From Rhodoligotrophos sp. CJ14 (lineage in GTDB: Bacteria; Pseudomonadota; Alphaproteobacteria; Rhizobiales; Im1): a DNA stretch of 64,000 nucleotides. The stretch lies in the NCBI RefSeq assembly GCF_038811545.1, contig NZ_CP133319.1, positions 2,199,516 to 2,263,515 on the forward strand, written 5' to 3'. The notes under the pieces were generated by a model that saw only the letters and a list, made by a program, of their open reading frames with translations, did no database searches and was not told where the DNA came from. The position numbers and the translations under genes were made by a program. Positions 42,995 through 51,942 of this stretch are shown piece by piece; positions within the stretch are counted from its first letter, which is position 1, and every line of letters starts with the position of its first letter.

Positions 42995-44884
42995 ATGCAT
43001 CTTTCAGCTCGATCATGGTCATCCACGTTCTCCGAATCTTTGCTCAGGCGTGCATTGCTCGTCCTGGCCCTCCTTGGCTTGAGCCTCGGGCTGATCCTGC
43101 AATTCACGACGATGCCGCCGGCGATCTTCGGCCTGCAGCCGGAGATCATCTGGGCGGCGGCGGCTGTTCCTGTCGCGGCACTGCTTCTGGTCTCGATCGT
43201 TCGCGACTTCTGGATCGGGCGGTTCGGCGTCGATGTCATCGCGCTCGTTTCAATTGCAGCGGCGCTGCTGCTTAACCAGCCTTTGGCCGCGATCGTGGTC
43301 GCGATCATGTATGCCGGCGGCACCGTCTTAGAGGATTTCGCGCGCGGGCGCGCCCAGCGCGACCTGACCGCACTCGCGGACCGATCGCCGCGCTTCGCGC
43401 ATCGCAAGCTTGGGCCATCGCTGGAGACGGTTTCCGTCGAGACCGTCCGCCCGGGTGACGAACTGCTGGTGCAGGCCGGCGAAGTCCTGCCGACGGACGG
43501 CATCCTGCTCGACCGGACGGCGCGCATTGACGAATCTGCCGTCACGGGCGAGCCGCTGCCCGAAACCCGCGGCGCAGGCGCTCTCCTGCGCAGTGGAACC
43601 GTCAATGCGGGCGAGGCCTTCAGGATGCGTGCATCCGCCGCCGCCGACCAGAGCACCTATGCGGGGATCGTGCGCATGGTTGCGGCCGCGCAGACGGCAA
43701 AGGCGCCGTTCATTCGCATGGCGGACCGCTTCGCCCTCTTTCTTCTGCCAGCCACGCTCTTCATCGCCGGCATCGCCTGGTACGTCTCGCGCGATCCCGT
43801 CCGCGCGCTCGCCGTCCTCGTGGTCGCCACCCCCTGCCCGCTCATCCTCGCCGCGCCCGTGGCCTTCATCGGCGGGGTCTCGCGGGCAGCACGAGAGGGC
43901 GTTCTCATGAAAGGCAGCGCGGCGCTCGAGGCGCTCGCGCAGGTGCGCACCGCCGTGTTCGACAAGACCGGCACACTCACCCATGGCGGCGTCCACCTGA
44001 TCGAGCAGGAAGCAGCGCCAGGTCGCCAACTGGACGACGTTCTGAGACTTCTGGCCTCGCTGGAGCTGGCTTCGCACCACGTTCTGGCCGCAGCTATCGT
44101 CGATGCGGCACGAAACCGAGGTTTGCAGCTCTTCCAGCCCGATAGGGTCCATGAATACCGCGGCTCCGGATTGGAGGGCACGGTGAACGATATCCATGTC
44201 CGCGCCGGCGCGCGAAGGCTCGTGCTCGGCCCAGGGCTTTTGCCCATCTGGGCGCATGAGAGCGACGCGAGGTATCGGGGACAGTCCGTCCTCAGGGTTT
44301 ATGTTGCGCTCGACGGGGAGCCGGCCGGCATCTTCACGTTCGGCGATGCGCTGCGCGGCGACGCAAATGATACTCTGAAGATCCTTCGCTCCGCCGGCAT
44401 TGAGCGCACCGTTTTGTTGACGGGAGACGATGCGGAGGCGACTTCGCGCATCTCTGCCGAGCTTGAACTCGAGGCCGTAATCGCCGAGGCAACGCCCGCC
44501 GACAAGGTGGCTGCCGTCCGCAACGAGATGCGCCATGCAGCAACGATGATGGTTGGCGACGGCATCAACGATGCACCGGCACTTGCAGCCGCGTCCGTAG
44601 GCGTTGCTATGGGAGCGGGAGGCGCCACCGCCTCGTCCGAGGCCGCCGATGTGGTGGTACTTACGGACCGCTTACAACCACTCGGCGGTGCCGTAAGGAT
44701 CGCGCACCGAACCCGCGCCATCGCCATGCAAAGCATCATCACAGGACTGGCGCTGTCCGGTATTGCGATGATCGCCGCTGCGTTCGGCTTCATCACACCG
44801 GTCGCAGGCGCTTTACTTCAAGAAGGCATCGATGTGGCGGTAATTCTGAACGCCCTGCGCGCGCTGCGCGACGATACCACCTGA
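42995..44884 (+). CDS. P1B-type heavy-metal ATPase lacking N-terminal metal-binding domains
   Basis: A 629-residue pump. Two pairs of N-terminal helices, an actuator domain (ESAVTGEPLPE), the transport-site motif TPCPL in helix 6, DKTGTLTHGG and the hinge VGDGINDAPALAAASV. The usual HP motif of P1B pumps reads ASHHVLAAA here. TPC rather than CPC suggests it is not a copper pump of the CopA type; nickel, cobalt, iron or another ion is possible. There is no heavy-metal-associated domain or His-rich tail. Last accessory gene before the tRNA boundary. Confidence 0.87.
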   Translation: MHLSARSWSSTFSESLLRRALLVLALLGLSLGLILQFTTMPPAIFGLQPEIIWAAAAVPVAALLLVSIVRDFWIGRFGVDVIALVSIAAALLLNQPLAAIVVAIMYAGGTVLEDFARGRAQRDLTALADRSPRFAHRKLGPSLETVSVETVRPGDELLVQAGEVLPTDGILLDRTARIDESAVTGEPLPETRGAGALLRSGTVNAGEAFRMRASAAADQSTYAGIVRMVAAAQTAKAPFIRMADRFALFLLPATLFIAGIAWYVSRDPVRALAVLVVATPCPLILAAPVAFIGGVSRAAREGVLMKGSAALEALAQVRTAVFDKTGTLTHGGVHLIEQEAAPGRQLDDVLRLLASLELASHHVLAAAIVDAARNRGLQLFQPDRVHEYRGSGLEGTVNDIHVRAGARRLVLGPGLLPIWAHESDARYRGQSVLRVYVALDGEPAGIFTFGDALRGDANDTLKILRSAGIERTVLLTGDDAEATSRISAELELEAVIAEATPADKVAAVRNEMRHAATMMVGDGINDAPALAAASVGVAMGAGGATASSEAADVVVLTDRLQPLGGAVRIAHRTRAIAMQSIITGLALSGIAMIAAAFGFITPVAGALLQEGIDVAVILNALRALRDDTT

Positions 44885-45341
44885 GGCCCGGCGCTTCGGG
44901 CTTCGCGCGTCTGCTCCGCTATGCGGCAGCCGTCGCGCCGATCAGTCAATGCGCCCCCGCCTCGGCCACTGCGCAAATGGAGGTATGCCTCTGAGTGCGG
45001 GTCCTGCGATCATGTGCCACGATGTAGTCATGACGCCATGGCTGACCGTCAACAACACGATGGCGAGTAGAGGATGGCCCTGGCAAGTGATCGGCACCGC
45101 CACGACGAGCATCCTGCCGCCCGCATAGTATCTGGTCGCACTGATGTTGATTCCTTGCCAGCGCGGATGTGCGTGGCTGCACAGAAGCAATTCCATGTCG
45201 CATCCATGTTGCGTGGAGCTGCCGTGCCCCTCAGGAAACCCGCGGAAATCAAGGGAACTGGCTCGCAACATGATGCAACATGCGATCCACCCATAATGGG
45301 TGGCCACTCGGCTTAAGATATTGATTTTTAAAAGCAAAATG
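44885..45341. other. 457 bp region between the P1B ATPase and tRNA-Phe
   Basis: Holds a possible small gene (44942-45196, minus) and a short GC hairpin right after the ATPase stop (44886-44901, GCCCG/CGGGC). An AT-rich tract directly follows the tRNA 3' end (45315-45341 on the plus strand). No integrase or second tRNA fragment is seen. Confidence 0.4.
44942..45196 (-). CDS. Possible small protein, unknown
   Basis: An 84-residue frame starting MELLLCSHAHPRWQGINISA, with a hydrophobic middle (LLAIVLLTVSHGVM). Third-position GC is high, as in real genes here, but the ribosome-binding site is poor (GGAT only) and other frames overlap. It could be a real orphan gene or chance. Confidence 0.28.
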   Translation of the reverse strand: MELLLCSHAHPRWQGINISATRYYAGGRMLVVAVPITCQGHPLLAIVLLTVSHGVMTTSWHMIAGPALRGIPPFAQWPRRGRID

Positions 45342-45417
<76 letters not shown>

Positions 45418-45536
45418 ATGGTCGGCGCGGGCCAGCGCACCTCTTGAGAGGAGCGCCTTGTCTCGCCGGCGGGTGGGTTATAGGAGATCGTTCGGCCCCT
45501 GTCCAGTCGATCTGAAGGCGATTTCAACCGTATTAG

Positions 45537-45767
45537 CTAAAGCTCCCGACCCTCGCCATCATCTCCGTCCTTCTCGGCCGCATCCTCCTCCGCCGAACCG
45601 GGAATTCGATAATGACCGCCGAGCCACCGGTGCAAATCGAGATCCGCGCAACGCGCCGAGCAGAAGGGATGGTATTTCTGAGCCGAAGGCTTGCCGCAGA
45701 TCGGACAAGGCCGCCTTGGCCGCAGCCGGATCGGTTCGGCAGCATCCATTTTCTTCTCACGGCTCAT
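45537..45767 (-). CDS. yacG: DNA gyrase inhibitor YacG (zinc-binding)
   Basis: A 76-residue protein with the four zinc ligands CPICGK and [11 protein letters not shown], followed by the conserved [10 protein letters not shown]. YacG binds GyrB and inhibits gyrase. A charged Glu/Asp tail ends the protein. It starts 9 bp after the maf stop codon, forming part of the maf-yacG unit. Confidence 0.93.
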   Translation of the reverse strand: MSREKKMDAAEPIRLRPRRPCPICGKPSAQKYHPFCSARCADLDLHRWLGGHYRIPGSAEEDAAEKDGDDGEGREL

Positions 45768-45776
45768 GCTTATGGG

Positions 45777-46409
45777 TCAGACCTCGAGCTGTTGCGACCA
45801 CCGGTAATAGACGGGATAGCCGCTGCCCTGGAGCATCGACACCGTCTCAAAGAGCGGCAATCCGACGACATTGGAATAGGTTCCGCCGATCGCCCGGACA
45901 AAGGCTTCCGCTCGGCCCTGAATGGCATAGCAGCCCGCCTTGCCGCGCCATTCATCCGACTTGATATAGGTTTCGATATCCTCGCGTGTAAGCCGCTTGA
46001 ACCGCACACGGGTCTCGACGACCCGCAGCAGATGCCGCCCCTTGGGCGTGATCACGCACACCCCGGTATAGACCCGATGCATGCGGCCGGACAAAAGCTT
46101 GAGCGCGTCGATGGCGAAGTCCACATCGTCGCTCTTGCCCACATTCCGCCTTCCAACCGCCACGGTGGTATCGGCAGCGACAATGAACACATTGCGCCCC
46201 AGCGCCCGCACCGCCGGTGAAGCGGCTGCCGCATCGGCCTTGTCCCGTGCGAGCCGGCCCGCAAGAATTCGGGGCGCCTCGCGTCTTCGCGGCTCTTCAT
46301 CCACATCGACCGGAAAGATCAGATCCGGCACAAGTCCCGCTTGCTCCAGAAGCGCAATCCGGCGTGGCGACGCGCTTGCGAGCACAAGCTTGACTGTATC
46401 TTCTGACAT
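45777..46409 (-). CDS. maf: Maf-like nucleoside triphosphate pyrophosphatase
   Basis: A 210-residue Maf protein: LVLASASPRRIALLEQAG at the N-terminus, the catalytic region AADTTVAVGRRNVGK, and GKAGCYAIQGRAEAFV. Maf proteins hydrolyse modified or canonical nucleotides such as dTTP, UTP or pseudo-UTP and help prevent misincorporation. Together with yacG, UPF0262 and hisD it is a standard hyphomicrobial core cluster. Confidence 0.94.
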   Translation of the reverse strand: MSEDTVKLVLASASPRRIALLEQAGLVPDLIFPVDVDEEPRRREAPRILAGRLARDKADAAAASPAVRALGRNVFIVAADTTVAVGRRNVGKSDDVDFAIDALKLLSGRMHRVYTGVCVITPKGRHLLRVVETRVRFKRLTREDIETYIKSDEWRGKAGCYAIQGRAEAFVRAIGGTYSNVVGLPLFETVSMLQGSGYPVYYRWSQQLEV

Positions 46410-46506
46410 GAAGGGCCCCGACAGTCGATGGATGAGAATGCGCAGCGGACTCCCGCTTGGTCGTGACTACAACCTTGCAGGGGCCCAATGCAATGGTGAT
46501 GACCAC

Positions 46507-46953
46507 TTATACAACGGGCGCAGCGGAGAGTGGAAACCGGGACCTTATACGTGCGAGCAGGCTGTCGCGCACGGCGCGATAGGCATCGAGCCGCTGCTCA
46601 CGCCCGCCGCTCGTCAGGGTGGGATCGAGCGTCGGCCAATATTCCACCTGAAGCGGTAGGGTGCGGGTGAGCTCCAGCGCCTGGTGATGGGCTTCCGGCG
46701 TCAGCGAGATGACGACATCGATCATCGTATCGGCGAGATCCTCGAAGCTCGTCGGGTGATGATTGGCAATGTCGATACCCAGTTCTGCCATCGCGGCAAC
46801 CGCGAAGGGATCGAGCGTGCCCACATGAACGCCGCAGGACAGGACATAGATCTTATGCCCATAGAAATGCCGCATCAGGCCGGCGGCCATCGGTGAGCGT
46901 ACCGAATTTTGGCCGCAGGCGAAAAGCACCGCCTGGGGAAGCTCGCCAGCCAT
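46507..46953 (-). CDS. Low-molecular-weight phosphatase family protein
   Basis: A 148-residue protein with the phosphatase loop FACGQNSVRSPMAAG; the essential Cys-x5-Arg is kept, although the usual CxGNICRS wording is altered. A late DxTLTSG-type Asp segment (TLDPTLTSG) could supply the general acid. Annotated in many rhizobial genomes beside UPF0262. It could be a tyrosine phosphatase or an arsenate-reductase-like enzyme. It starts 13 bp after the UPF0262 stop. Confidence 0.85.
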   Translation of the reverse strand: MAGELPQAVLFACGQNSVRSPMAAGLMRHFYGHKIYVLSCGVHVGTLDPFAVAAMAELGIDIANHHPTSFEDLADTMIDVVISLTPEAHHQALELTRTLPLQVEYWPTLDPTLTSGGREQRLDAYRAVRDSLLARIRSRFPLSAAPVV

Positions 46954-46966
46954 GGATGCTGCCCCT

Positions 46967-47476
46967 TCAACCGCGCCAATGCAAGACGCACAGCAAGGTG
47001 AACAGCCGCCGCGCCGTATCGAAATCAATCTCGACCTTGCCGCTCAATCTCTGGCGGAGCAACTCGCTGCCTTCATTGTGCAAGCCGCGGCGACCCATGT
47101 CGATGGCCTCGATCTGGCTAGGCGTCGCTGTCCGGATCGCCTGATAATAGCTTTCGCAGACCAGAAAATAGTCCTTCACCAGCCGACGAAAAGGAGACAT
47201 GGACAATCCGAACACCGCGCACTGTTGCGACTGATGGTCCGAAATGTCGAACAGCAGCCTGTTCTCGGCAACAGAAAGCATCAGCCGGTAGGGACCGCGG
47301 TCCATTCCCACAACTTCGAACGCGTTCTGCTGAATGAGATCGTAGATCGCAACCTGCCGCTCGTGCTCCACATCGCGGGAATGGGTGGAAAGGCTCGCCT
47401 CATCGAGCCGCACTTCGATGAGACGATGCGTCGGCAGCGGTGTCTGGCCCTCATCATGTTTCTTTGACTTGGCCAT
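46967..47476 (-). CDS. UPF0262 family protein
   Basis: A 169-residue protein of the alphaproteobacterial UPF0262 family, recognised from [13 protein letters not shown], the middle [17 protein letters not shown], and [19 protein letters not shown]-like segments ([20 protein letters not shown]). Function unknown. Its place between hisD and the phosphatase is conserved in Hyphomicrobiales. It starts 15 bp after the hisD stop. Confidence 0.9.
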   Translation of the reverse strand: MAKSKKHDEGQTPLPTHRLIEVRLDEASLSTHSRDVEHERQVAIYDLIQQNAFEVVGMDRGPYRLMLSVAENRLLFDISDHQSQQCAVFGLSMSPFRRLVKDYFLVCESYYQAIRTATPSQIEAIDMGRRGLHNEGSELLRQRLSGKVEIDFDTARRLFTLLCVLHWRG

Positions 47477-47491
47477 AACCCCGCCCGCTGA

Positions 47492-48793
47492 TCAATCGTG
47501 CAGAAGATTGAGCCTGATCGCCACGGATCGGGCATGGGCCTCCAGCCCTTCCGCGCGGCCAAGCGTGATCGCCTGCCGCCCGATCGCGCCCAAGGCATCC
47601 GCGCTGCATTTGAGGATCGAGGTGCGCTTCATGAAATCGAGGACATTGAGGCCCGATGAGAACCGCGCACTTCGCGCCGTCGGCAGCACGTGATTGGGGC
47701 CGCCCACATAATCCCCAACCGCTTCCGGCGTATAGCGCCCGATGAAGATCGCCCCGGCATTGCGGACCCGCTCTGCCAGCCCATCCGCATTCTCGGCCGC
47801 AATCTCGAGATGTTCGGGTGCGAGCCTGTCGACCAGAGGCAATCCGTCCTCGAGGGTCGGCACAATGATGATCGCGCCGAAATCACGCCAGCTTGCCTGA
47901 GCGATCGAAGCCCGCGGCAGCAGCGCCGCCTGGCGATGCACTTCCGTCTCGACCGCTGCGGCGAAATCTTCATCATCGGTGATGAGGATCGATTGTGCCG
48001 AAGCATCGTGCTCGGCCTGGGCAAGCAGATCCGCCGCAATCCAGGCCGGATCATTCGCGCCATCGGCCAGCACCAGCACCTCCGAGGGCCCCGCGATCAT
48101 GTCAATGCCGACCGTGCCGAACACCTGCCGCTTGGCAGCCGCCACATAGGCGTTGCCCGGGCCCACGATCTTGGCAACCGGCCGGATCGTCTCGCTACCA
48201 TAGGCGAGCGCTGCCACGGCTTGAGCACCGCCGATGCGATAGATCTCGTGAATGCCTGCAATCCGGGCAGCAGCCAGAACCGCCGGCATCACCTGTCCAT
48301 CGGGCGTTGGCACCACCATCACCAGCCGCTCGACACCCGCAACCTTCGCCGGCACCGCATTCATGAGCACCGAGGAGGGATAGGCGGCTGTTCCCCCCGG
48401 CACATACATGCCGACCGCCTCGACCGCCGTCCAGCGATGCCCCATCTCCACGCCCGCCGCATCGGTGAAACGATCATCCGCAGGCAGTTGCCGCCGGTGA
48501 TAGGCTTCGATCCGCTCATAGGCGAGCTCGAGGGCCGCAATCACCTCCGGCGCGACCTGCGCCATCGCCGCATCGACTTCCGCCGGGCTGAAGGCCAGCG
48601 TCGTCGGCGTGACATCGTGACGGTCGAACCGCCGCGTGTAGTCGACAATGGCCGCGTCCCCACGGGCGCGCACATCGGCGATGATCTCAGCAACCGTGAG
48701 GTTCAGATCCTGGGCCACTTCCCGTTTGGTGCTGAGCAGCGCCGTGAAGCGGCTTTCGAAATCGGCAGCGTTCTTGTGCAGTGTGATTGCCAT
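47492..48793 (-). CDS. hisD: Histidinol dehydrogenase
   Basis: A 433-residue enzyme catalysing the last two steps of histidine synthesis (histidinol to histidine, NAD-dependent, zinc-bound). Motifs include YVPGGTAAYPSSVLMNA, the catalytic AEHLEIAAENA with its Glu-His, and NHVLPTARSARFSSGL. The start at 48793 matches the common MAITLHKNA beginning; an ATG four codons earlier is possible. Confidence 0.96.
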   Translation of the reverse strand: MAITLHKNAADFESRFTALLSTKREVAQDLNLTVAEIIADVRARGDAAIVDYTRRFDRHDVTPTTLAFSPAEVDAAMAQVAPEVIAALELAYERIEAYHRRQLPADDRFTDAAGVEMGHRWTAVEAVGMYVPGGTAAYPSSVLMNAVPAKVAGVERLVMVVPTPDGQVMPAVLAAARIAGIHEIYRIGGAQAVAALAYGSETIRPVAKIVGPGNAYVAAAKRQVFGTVGIDMIAGPSEVLVLADGANDPAWIAADLLAQAEHDASAQSILITDDEDFAAAVETEVHRQAALLPRASIAQASWRDFGAIIIVPTLEDGLPLVDRLAPEHLEIAAENADGLAERVRNAGAIFIGRYTPEAVGDYVGGPNHVLPTARSARFSSGLNVLDFMKRTSILKCSADALGAIGRQAITLGRAEGLEAHARSVAIRLNLLHD

Positions 48794-49233
48794 AGCGGTC
48801 CGCATAAGGTCCAAGTTTCGCCAATGATCCGTCACTGGCGCCATGAACCCTTAGGTCTTTGCCTATAGCGAGGCGGTGTCACGGAAGCAATGCACGACTT
48901 CGGTCGTCTGTGCACCCAAAGCCATCTTGTTCTTTTTTACGAACGAACGGATTGACATTACGAACCCGATAGAGCATTTTCTCCGACGTGCAGCCGATTG
49001 CTGCACCGCGGGATTTGAGCAGCAGCTTGCGCCGCGTCACCAACAGCTAAAGCGCCATGACGGCCTCCGTCTGGCTTTGAGATGTGCGAGGAGAGCCAGT
49101 GACGTCCCCCACCTGTATGCGTGATTGAGCCGCTGACCGCGTCAGCCTGCTCAATCTCTCTCATCCAACACCATCCAGAACTGCCGGCCGGCTTATGCCG
49201 TAGCCGCGAACTCTCATTGCTTCGGAGACAGAT
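48794..49233. other. 440 bp region between hisD and metQ
   Basis: Divergent promoter region. It holds an AT-richer stretch (48920-48970), and a strong hairpin (49123-49156) ahead of metQ. I looked for a SAM riboswitch pattern and found none. Confidence 0.4.
49123..49156 (+). promoter_or_regulatory. Hairpin in the metQ leader
   Basis: GATTGAGC (49123-49130) pairs with GCTCAATC (49149-49156), and GCTGAC (49132-49137) with GTCAGC (49141-49146), around a CGC loop with small bulges. It lies 77 bp before the metQ start. No T-run follows, so it is not a plain terminator; it may be a regulatory or operator structure. Confidence 0.35.
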
Positions 49234-50031
49234 ATGAACCGTCGTTCCATCCTCGCATCCATTATCGGCCTCGCCCTTTCCGGCGCCGCCATTTTCCACA
49301 CCCCTGCGCTCGCAGACTCGAGCCTAAAGGTCGGCGTATCGGCTGGACCATATGGCGACATTCTGCGCGAGGCGGCCAAGCTCGCCGAAAAAGATGGGTT
49401 GCGTGTGGAGGTCATCGAATTCAGCGACTGGAACCAGCCAAACGCGGCGCTTGACGCAGGCGAGATCGATCTCAACGCGTTCCAGCACAAGCCCTATCTG
49501 GACAACCAGATCAAGGCGCGCGGCTACAAGCTGGTGGCCTTGGATAAGGCCATTTCCGTTCCCGGCGGCATATGGTCGGCAAAGGTTAAGTCACTTGCGG
49601 ATCTGCCGGAGGGCGCCCGGCTTGGCATTCCCAACGATCCCACCAATGGAACCCGCGGGCTGTTCCTCTTTCAACAGGCCGGGGTCATCAAGCTCGATCC
49701 GGCCGCCGGCACGAATGCGAGCGTGCTGGACATCACAGAAAATCCCAAAAACGTGACCTTTGTCGAACTCGATGCGGCGCAGCTGCCCCGCTCGCTCGAT
49801 GACCTCGACGCGTCCTTTGTATCCAACAACTACGCGCATCTCGCCGGACTGAAGCGCGAAGATGCCTTGATCACCGAGGGCACTGATTCGGTCTGGGCAA
49901 TCATCTTTGCAGCCCGTGACGATCGGCAGAACGATCCCAATATCAAGAAATACATCACGCTCTACCGCTCGGAACCGATCCGCGCCTTCATCGAGCAGAA
50001 GTTCGAGGGCTCGATCCTCCCGGCGTTTTAA
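49234..50031 (+). CDS. metQ: Methionine ABC transporter substrate-binding protein (first copy)
   Basis: A 265-residue NlpA/MetQ-type binding protein. A signal peptide ends in HTPALA; no lipobox Cys follows, so it appears to be a soluble periplasmic protein rather than a lipoprotein. The family motif FSDWNQPNAALDAGEIDLNA and FQHKPYLDNQ, then PNDPTNGTRGL, are clear. GGAG precedes the ATG. First gene of metQ-metN-metI-metQ. Confidence 0.9.
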   Translation: MNRRSILASIIGLALSGAAIFHTPALADSSLKVGVSAGPYGDILREAAKLAEKDGLRVEVIEFSDWNQPNAALDAGEIDLNAFQHKPYLDNQIKARGYKLVALDKAISVPGGIWSAKVKSLADLPEGARLGIPNDPTNGTRGLFLFQQAGVIKLDPAAGTNASVLDITENPKNVTFVELDAAQLPRSLDDLDASFVSNNYAHLAGLKREDALITEGTDSVWAIIFAARDDRQNDPNIKKYITLYRSEPIRAFIEQKFEGSILPAF

Positions 50032-50067
50032 GCGACGCCCCGCGCCGCATAGGAGCCAGTCTTCGCA

Positions 50068-51264
50068 ATGACCTTGATCACCGATATCAGAACGGGGCTC
50101 GAAGCCGGCGTGCTGCCTTATGGCTCCTTGCCGGACGACCTCGACACCTCGACCCAATACGAGACCGGTGCGGACGCCCTCACGAGGGGTCCGCGCAGGT
50201 CTTCGGTCGCCGACACGCCCATGGTGGAGTTGATCGGCGTCTCGAAGCGCTTCAAGCCGCGTGGCGCAAGCTTGGAAGTTGCGGCACTGAACGGTGTCGA
50301 TCTCTCCATCCCCCGGGGCAGCATCGCTGGCATTATCGGCCGGAGCGGCGCAGGCAAGAGCACGCTGGTGCGCCTCCTCAACGGGCTAGAGCGCCCGACC
50401 GAAGGCCGCGTGCTGGTGGACGGGACGGAGGTCTCGCATCTCACGGGAAGTGCGCTCCGTGAGGCACGCCGCTCCATTGGCATGATCTTCCAGCACTTCA
50501 ACCTGCTGTCATCGCGCACGGCCTTTGACAACGTCGCTTTGCCGCTGGAGCTTCAGGGCCAGAGTAAGCAATCGATCAAAGCCAGGGTCGAGCCCCTGCT
50601 GGAGCTCGTTGGTCTCACTGACAAGCGCGACCGCTACCCCGCGGAATTGTCGGGCGGACAAAAGCAGCGGGTCGGCATCGCCCGCGCTCTGGCCACCGAG
50701 CCAAAGCTGTTGCTGTCGGATGAAGCAACCTCCGCCCTCGACCCGGAGACGACCCAGGCCATACTCGGCCTTCTCGCCCGCATCAACCGCGAGCTCGGGC
50801 TGACCATCGTGCTGATCACTCACGAAATGGACGTGGTGAAGGAGATCGCCCATCAGGTGACCGTACTCGACCGCGGCAGCATCGTCGAACAAGGCGACGT
50901 GTTCGATGTCTTCACCCGGCCTCAGCATGAAGTGACCCGCGCCTTCCTCGGCGCGGTCAGCAGCCGCGCACTGCCGGCCTTCATCGCCGATCGCCTGCAC
51001 GCAGAGCCTGGTCCCGACCGCCAGGCCCTGATCCGGATCACCTTCGCTGGACCGCATGCCACTGATCCGGTGGTGACCCGCCTGTCCCGGCACCTTGATA
51101 GGGATGTCACCATCCTGCAGGGCGAGGTGGATGCAATCGGCGGCCGGCCGTTCGGCAGCCTTGTGGTCGCCCTACCAGCGCCAGGTGACACCACCCTGAG
51201 CCAGGCGACCGCCTATCTCCAACAATTCGACCTTGGTGTGGAGCATCTCGGCTATGTCTCCTGA
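50068..51264 (+). CDS. metN: Methionine import ATP-binding protein
   Basis: A 398-residue ABC ATPase: Walker A GRSGAGKST, signature LSGGQKQRVGIARAL, Walker B LLLSDEATSALD, and a C-terminal NIL (methionine-sensing) domain from about residue 315. It has about 50 extra N-terminal residues before the usual MVELIGVSKRF; an internal ATG at 50221 would remove them. The start at 50068 has GGAG 12 bp upstream. It overlaps metI. Confidence 0.93.
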   Translation: MTLITDIRTGLEAGVLPYGSLPDDLDTSTQYETGADALTRGPRRSSVADTPMVELIGVSKRFKPRGASLEVAALNGVDLSIPRGSIAGIIGRSGAGKSTLVRLLNGLERPTEGRVLVDGTEVSHLTGSALREARRSIGMIFQHFNLLSSRTAFDNVALPLELQGQSKQSIKARVEPLLELVGLTDKRDRYPAELSGGQKQRVGIARALATEPKLLLSDEATSALDPETTQAILGLLARINRELGLTIVLITHEMDVVKEIAHQVTVLDRGSIVEQGDVFDVFTRPQHEVTRAFLGAVSSRALPAFIADRLHAEPGPDRQALIRITFAGPHATDPVVTRLSRHLDRDVTILQGEVDAIGGRPFGSLVVALPAPGDTTLSQATAYLQQFDLGVEHLGYVS

Positions 51265-51922
51265 GCTCATCAACATCCTGCTGCGCGCCCTCACCGAAAC
51301 CGTTCAGATGGTCGCCATCTCCGCCGCCATCGGAACGATCTTCGGCATACCCCTGGGCGTGTTCCTGGCAACCAGCGGCCGCGGCGAGCTCTTTGCTGCC
51401 CCGGCTCTGAACAAGGCGCTGGGCGTGATCGTGAATGTGGTTCGCTCAACGCCCTTCATCATCCTCGTGGTGGCCATCATCCCATTCACCAGGCTGGTTG
51501 TGGGAACCTCCATCGGGACCGCCGCCGCCATTGTGCCCCTCAGCGTTGCCGCGGTTCCGTTCATCGCACGTATCGTCGAGACGGCGGTTCGCGAGGTCGA
51601 CCAGGGTCTGGTTGAGGCCGCGCTCGCCATGGGCGCAACACCCTTCCAGATCGTCCGCAAGGTCCTGCTCGCCGAGGCTATGCCCGGCATCCTGCTCGGC
51701 CTCACCCTGTCGATCGTCAGCCTCGTCGCGAATTCCGCCATGGTCGGCGCGGTGGGCGGTGGCGGTCTCGGCGACCTCGGCATCCGCTACGGCTATCAGC
51801 GCTTCATGCCGGAGGTGATGGCCGCCGTGGTGCTTATCCTCGTGGTCCTTGTCCAGGGCCTGCAGAGCCTTGGCGAATATCTCGCCCGCCGCGCCAACAA
51901 GCGCGTCCGCGTTACCATCTGA
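51254..51922 (+). CDS. metI: Methionine ABC transporter permease
   Basis: A 222-residue permease with five membrane helices and the permease EAA loop, VEAALAMGATPFQIVRKVLL. It carries LTETVQMVAISAAIGTIFG at the start. The ATG at 51254 overlaps metN by 11 bp, consistent with coupled translation. Confidence 0.94.
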   Translation: MSPELINILLRALTETVQMVAISAAIGTIFGIPLGVFLATSGRGELFAAPALNKALGVIVNVVRSTPFIILVVAIIPFTRLVVGTSIGTAAAIVPLSVAAVPFIARIVETAVREVDQGLVEAALAMGATPFQIVRKVLLAEAMPGILLGLTLSIVSLVANSAMVGAVGGGGLGDLGIRYGYQRFMPEVMAAVVLILVVLVQGLQSLGEYLARRANKRVRVTI

Positions 51923-51942
51923 CCTCTTAAGGAACTCGAGCC

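Noticed and set aside
1-45341. Second copy of the tRNA-Phe 3' end as an attachment site
   Set aside because: I did not find the T-arm/acceptor sequence repeated in the accessory block; it may lie left of the window or not exist.
48850-49233. SAM riboswitch ahead of metQ
   Set aside because: I looked for the conserved SAM-II/SAM-I core and saw only a simple hairpin.
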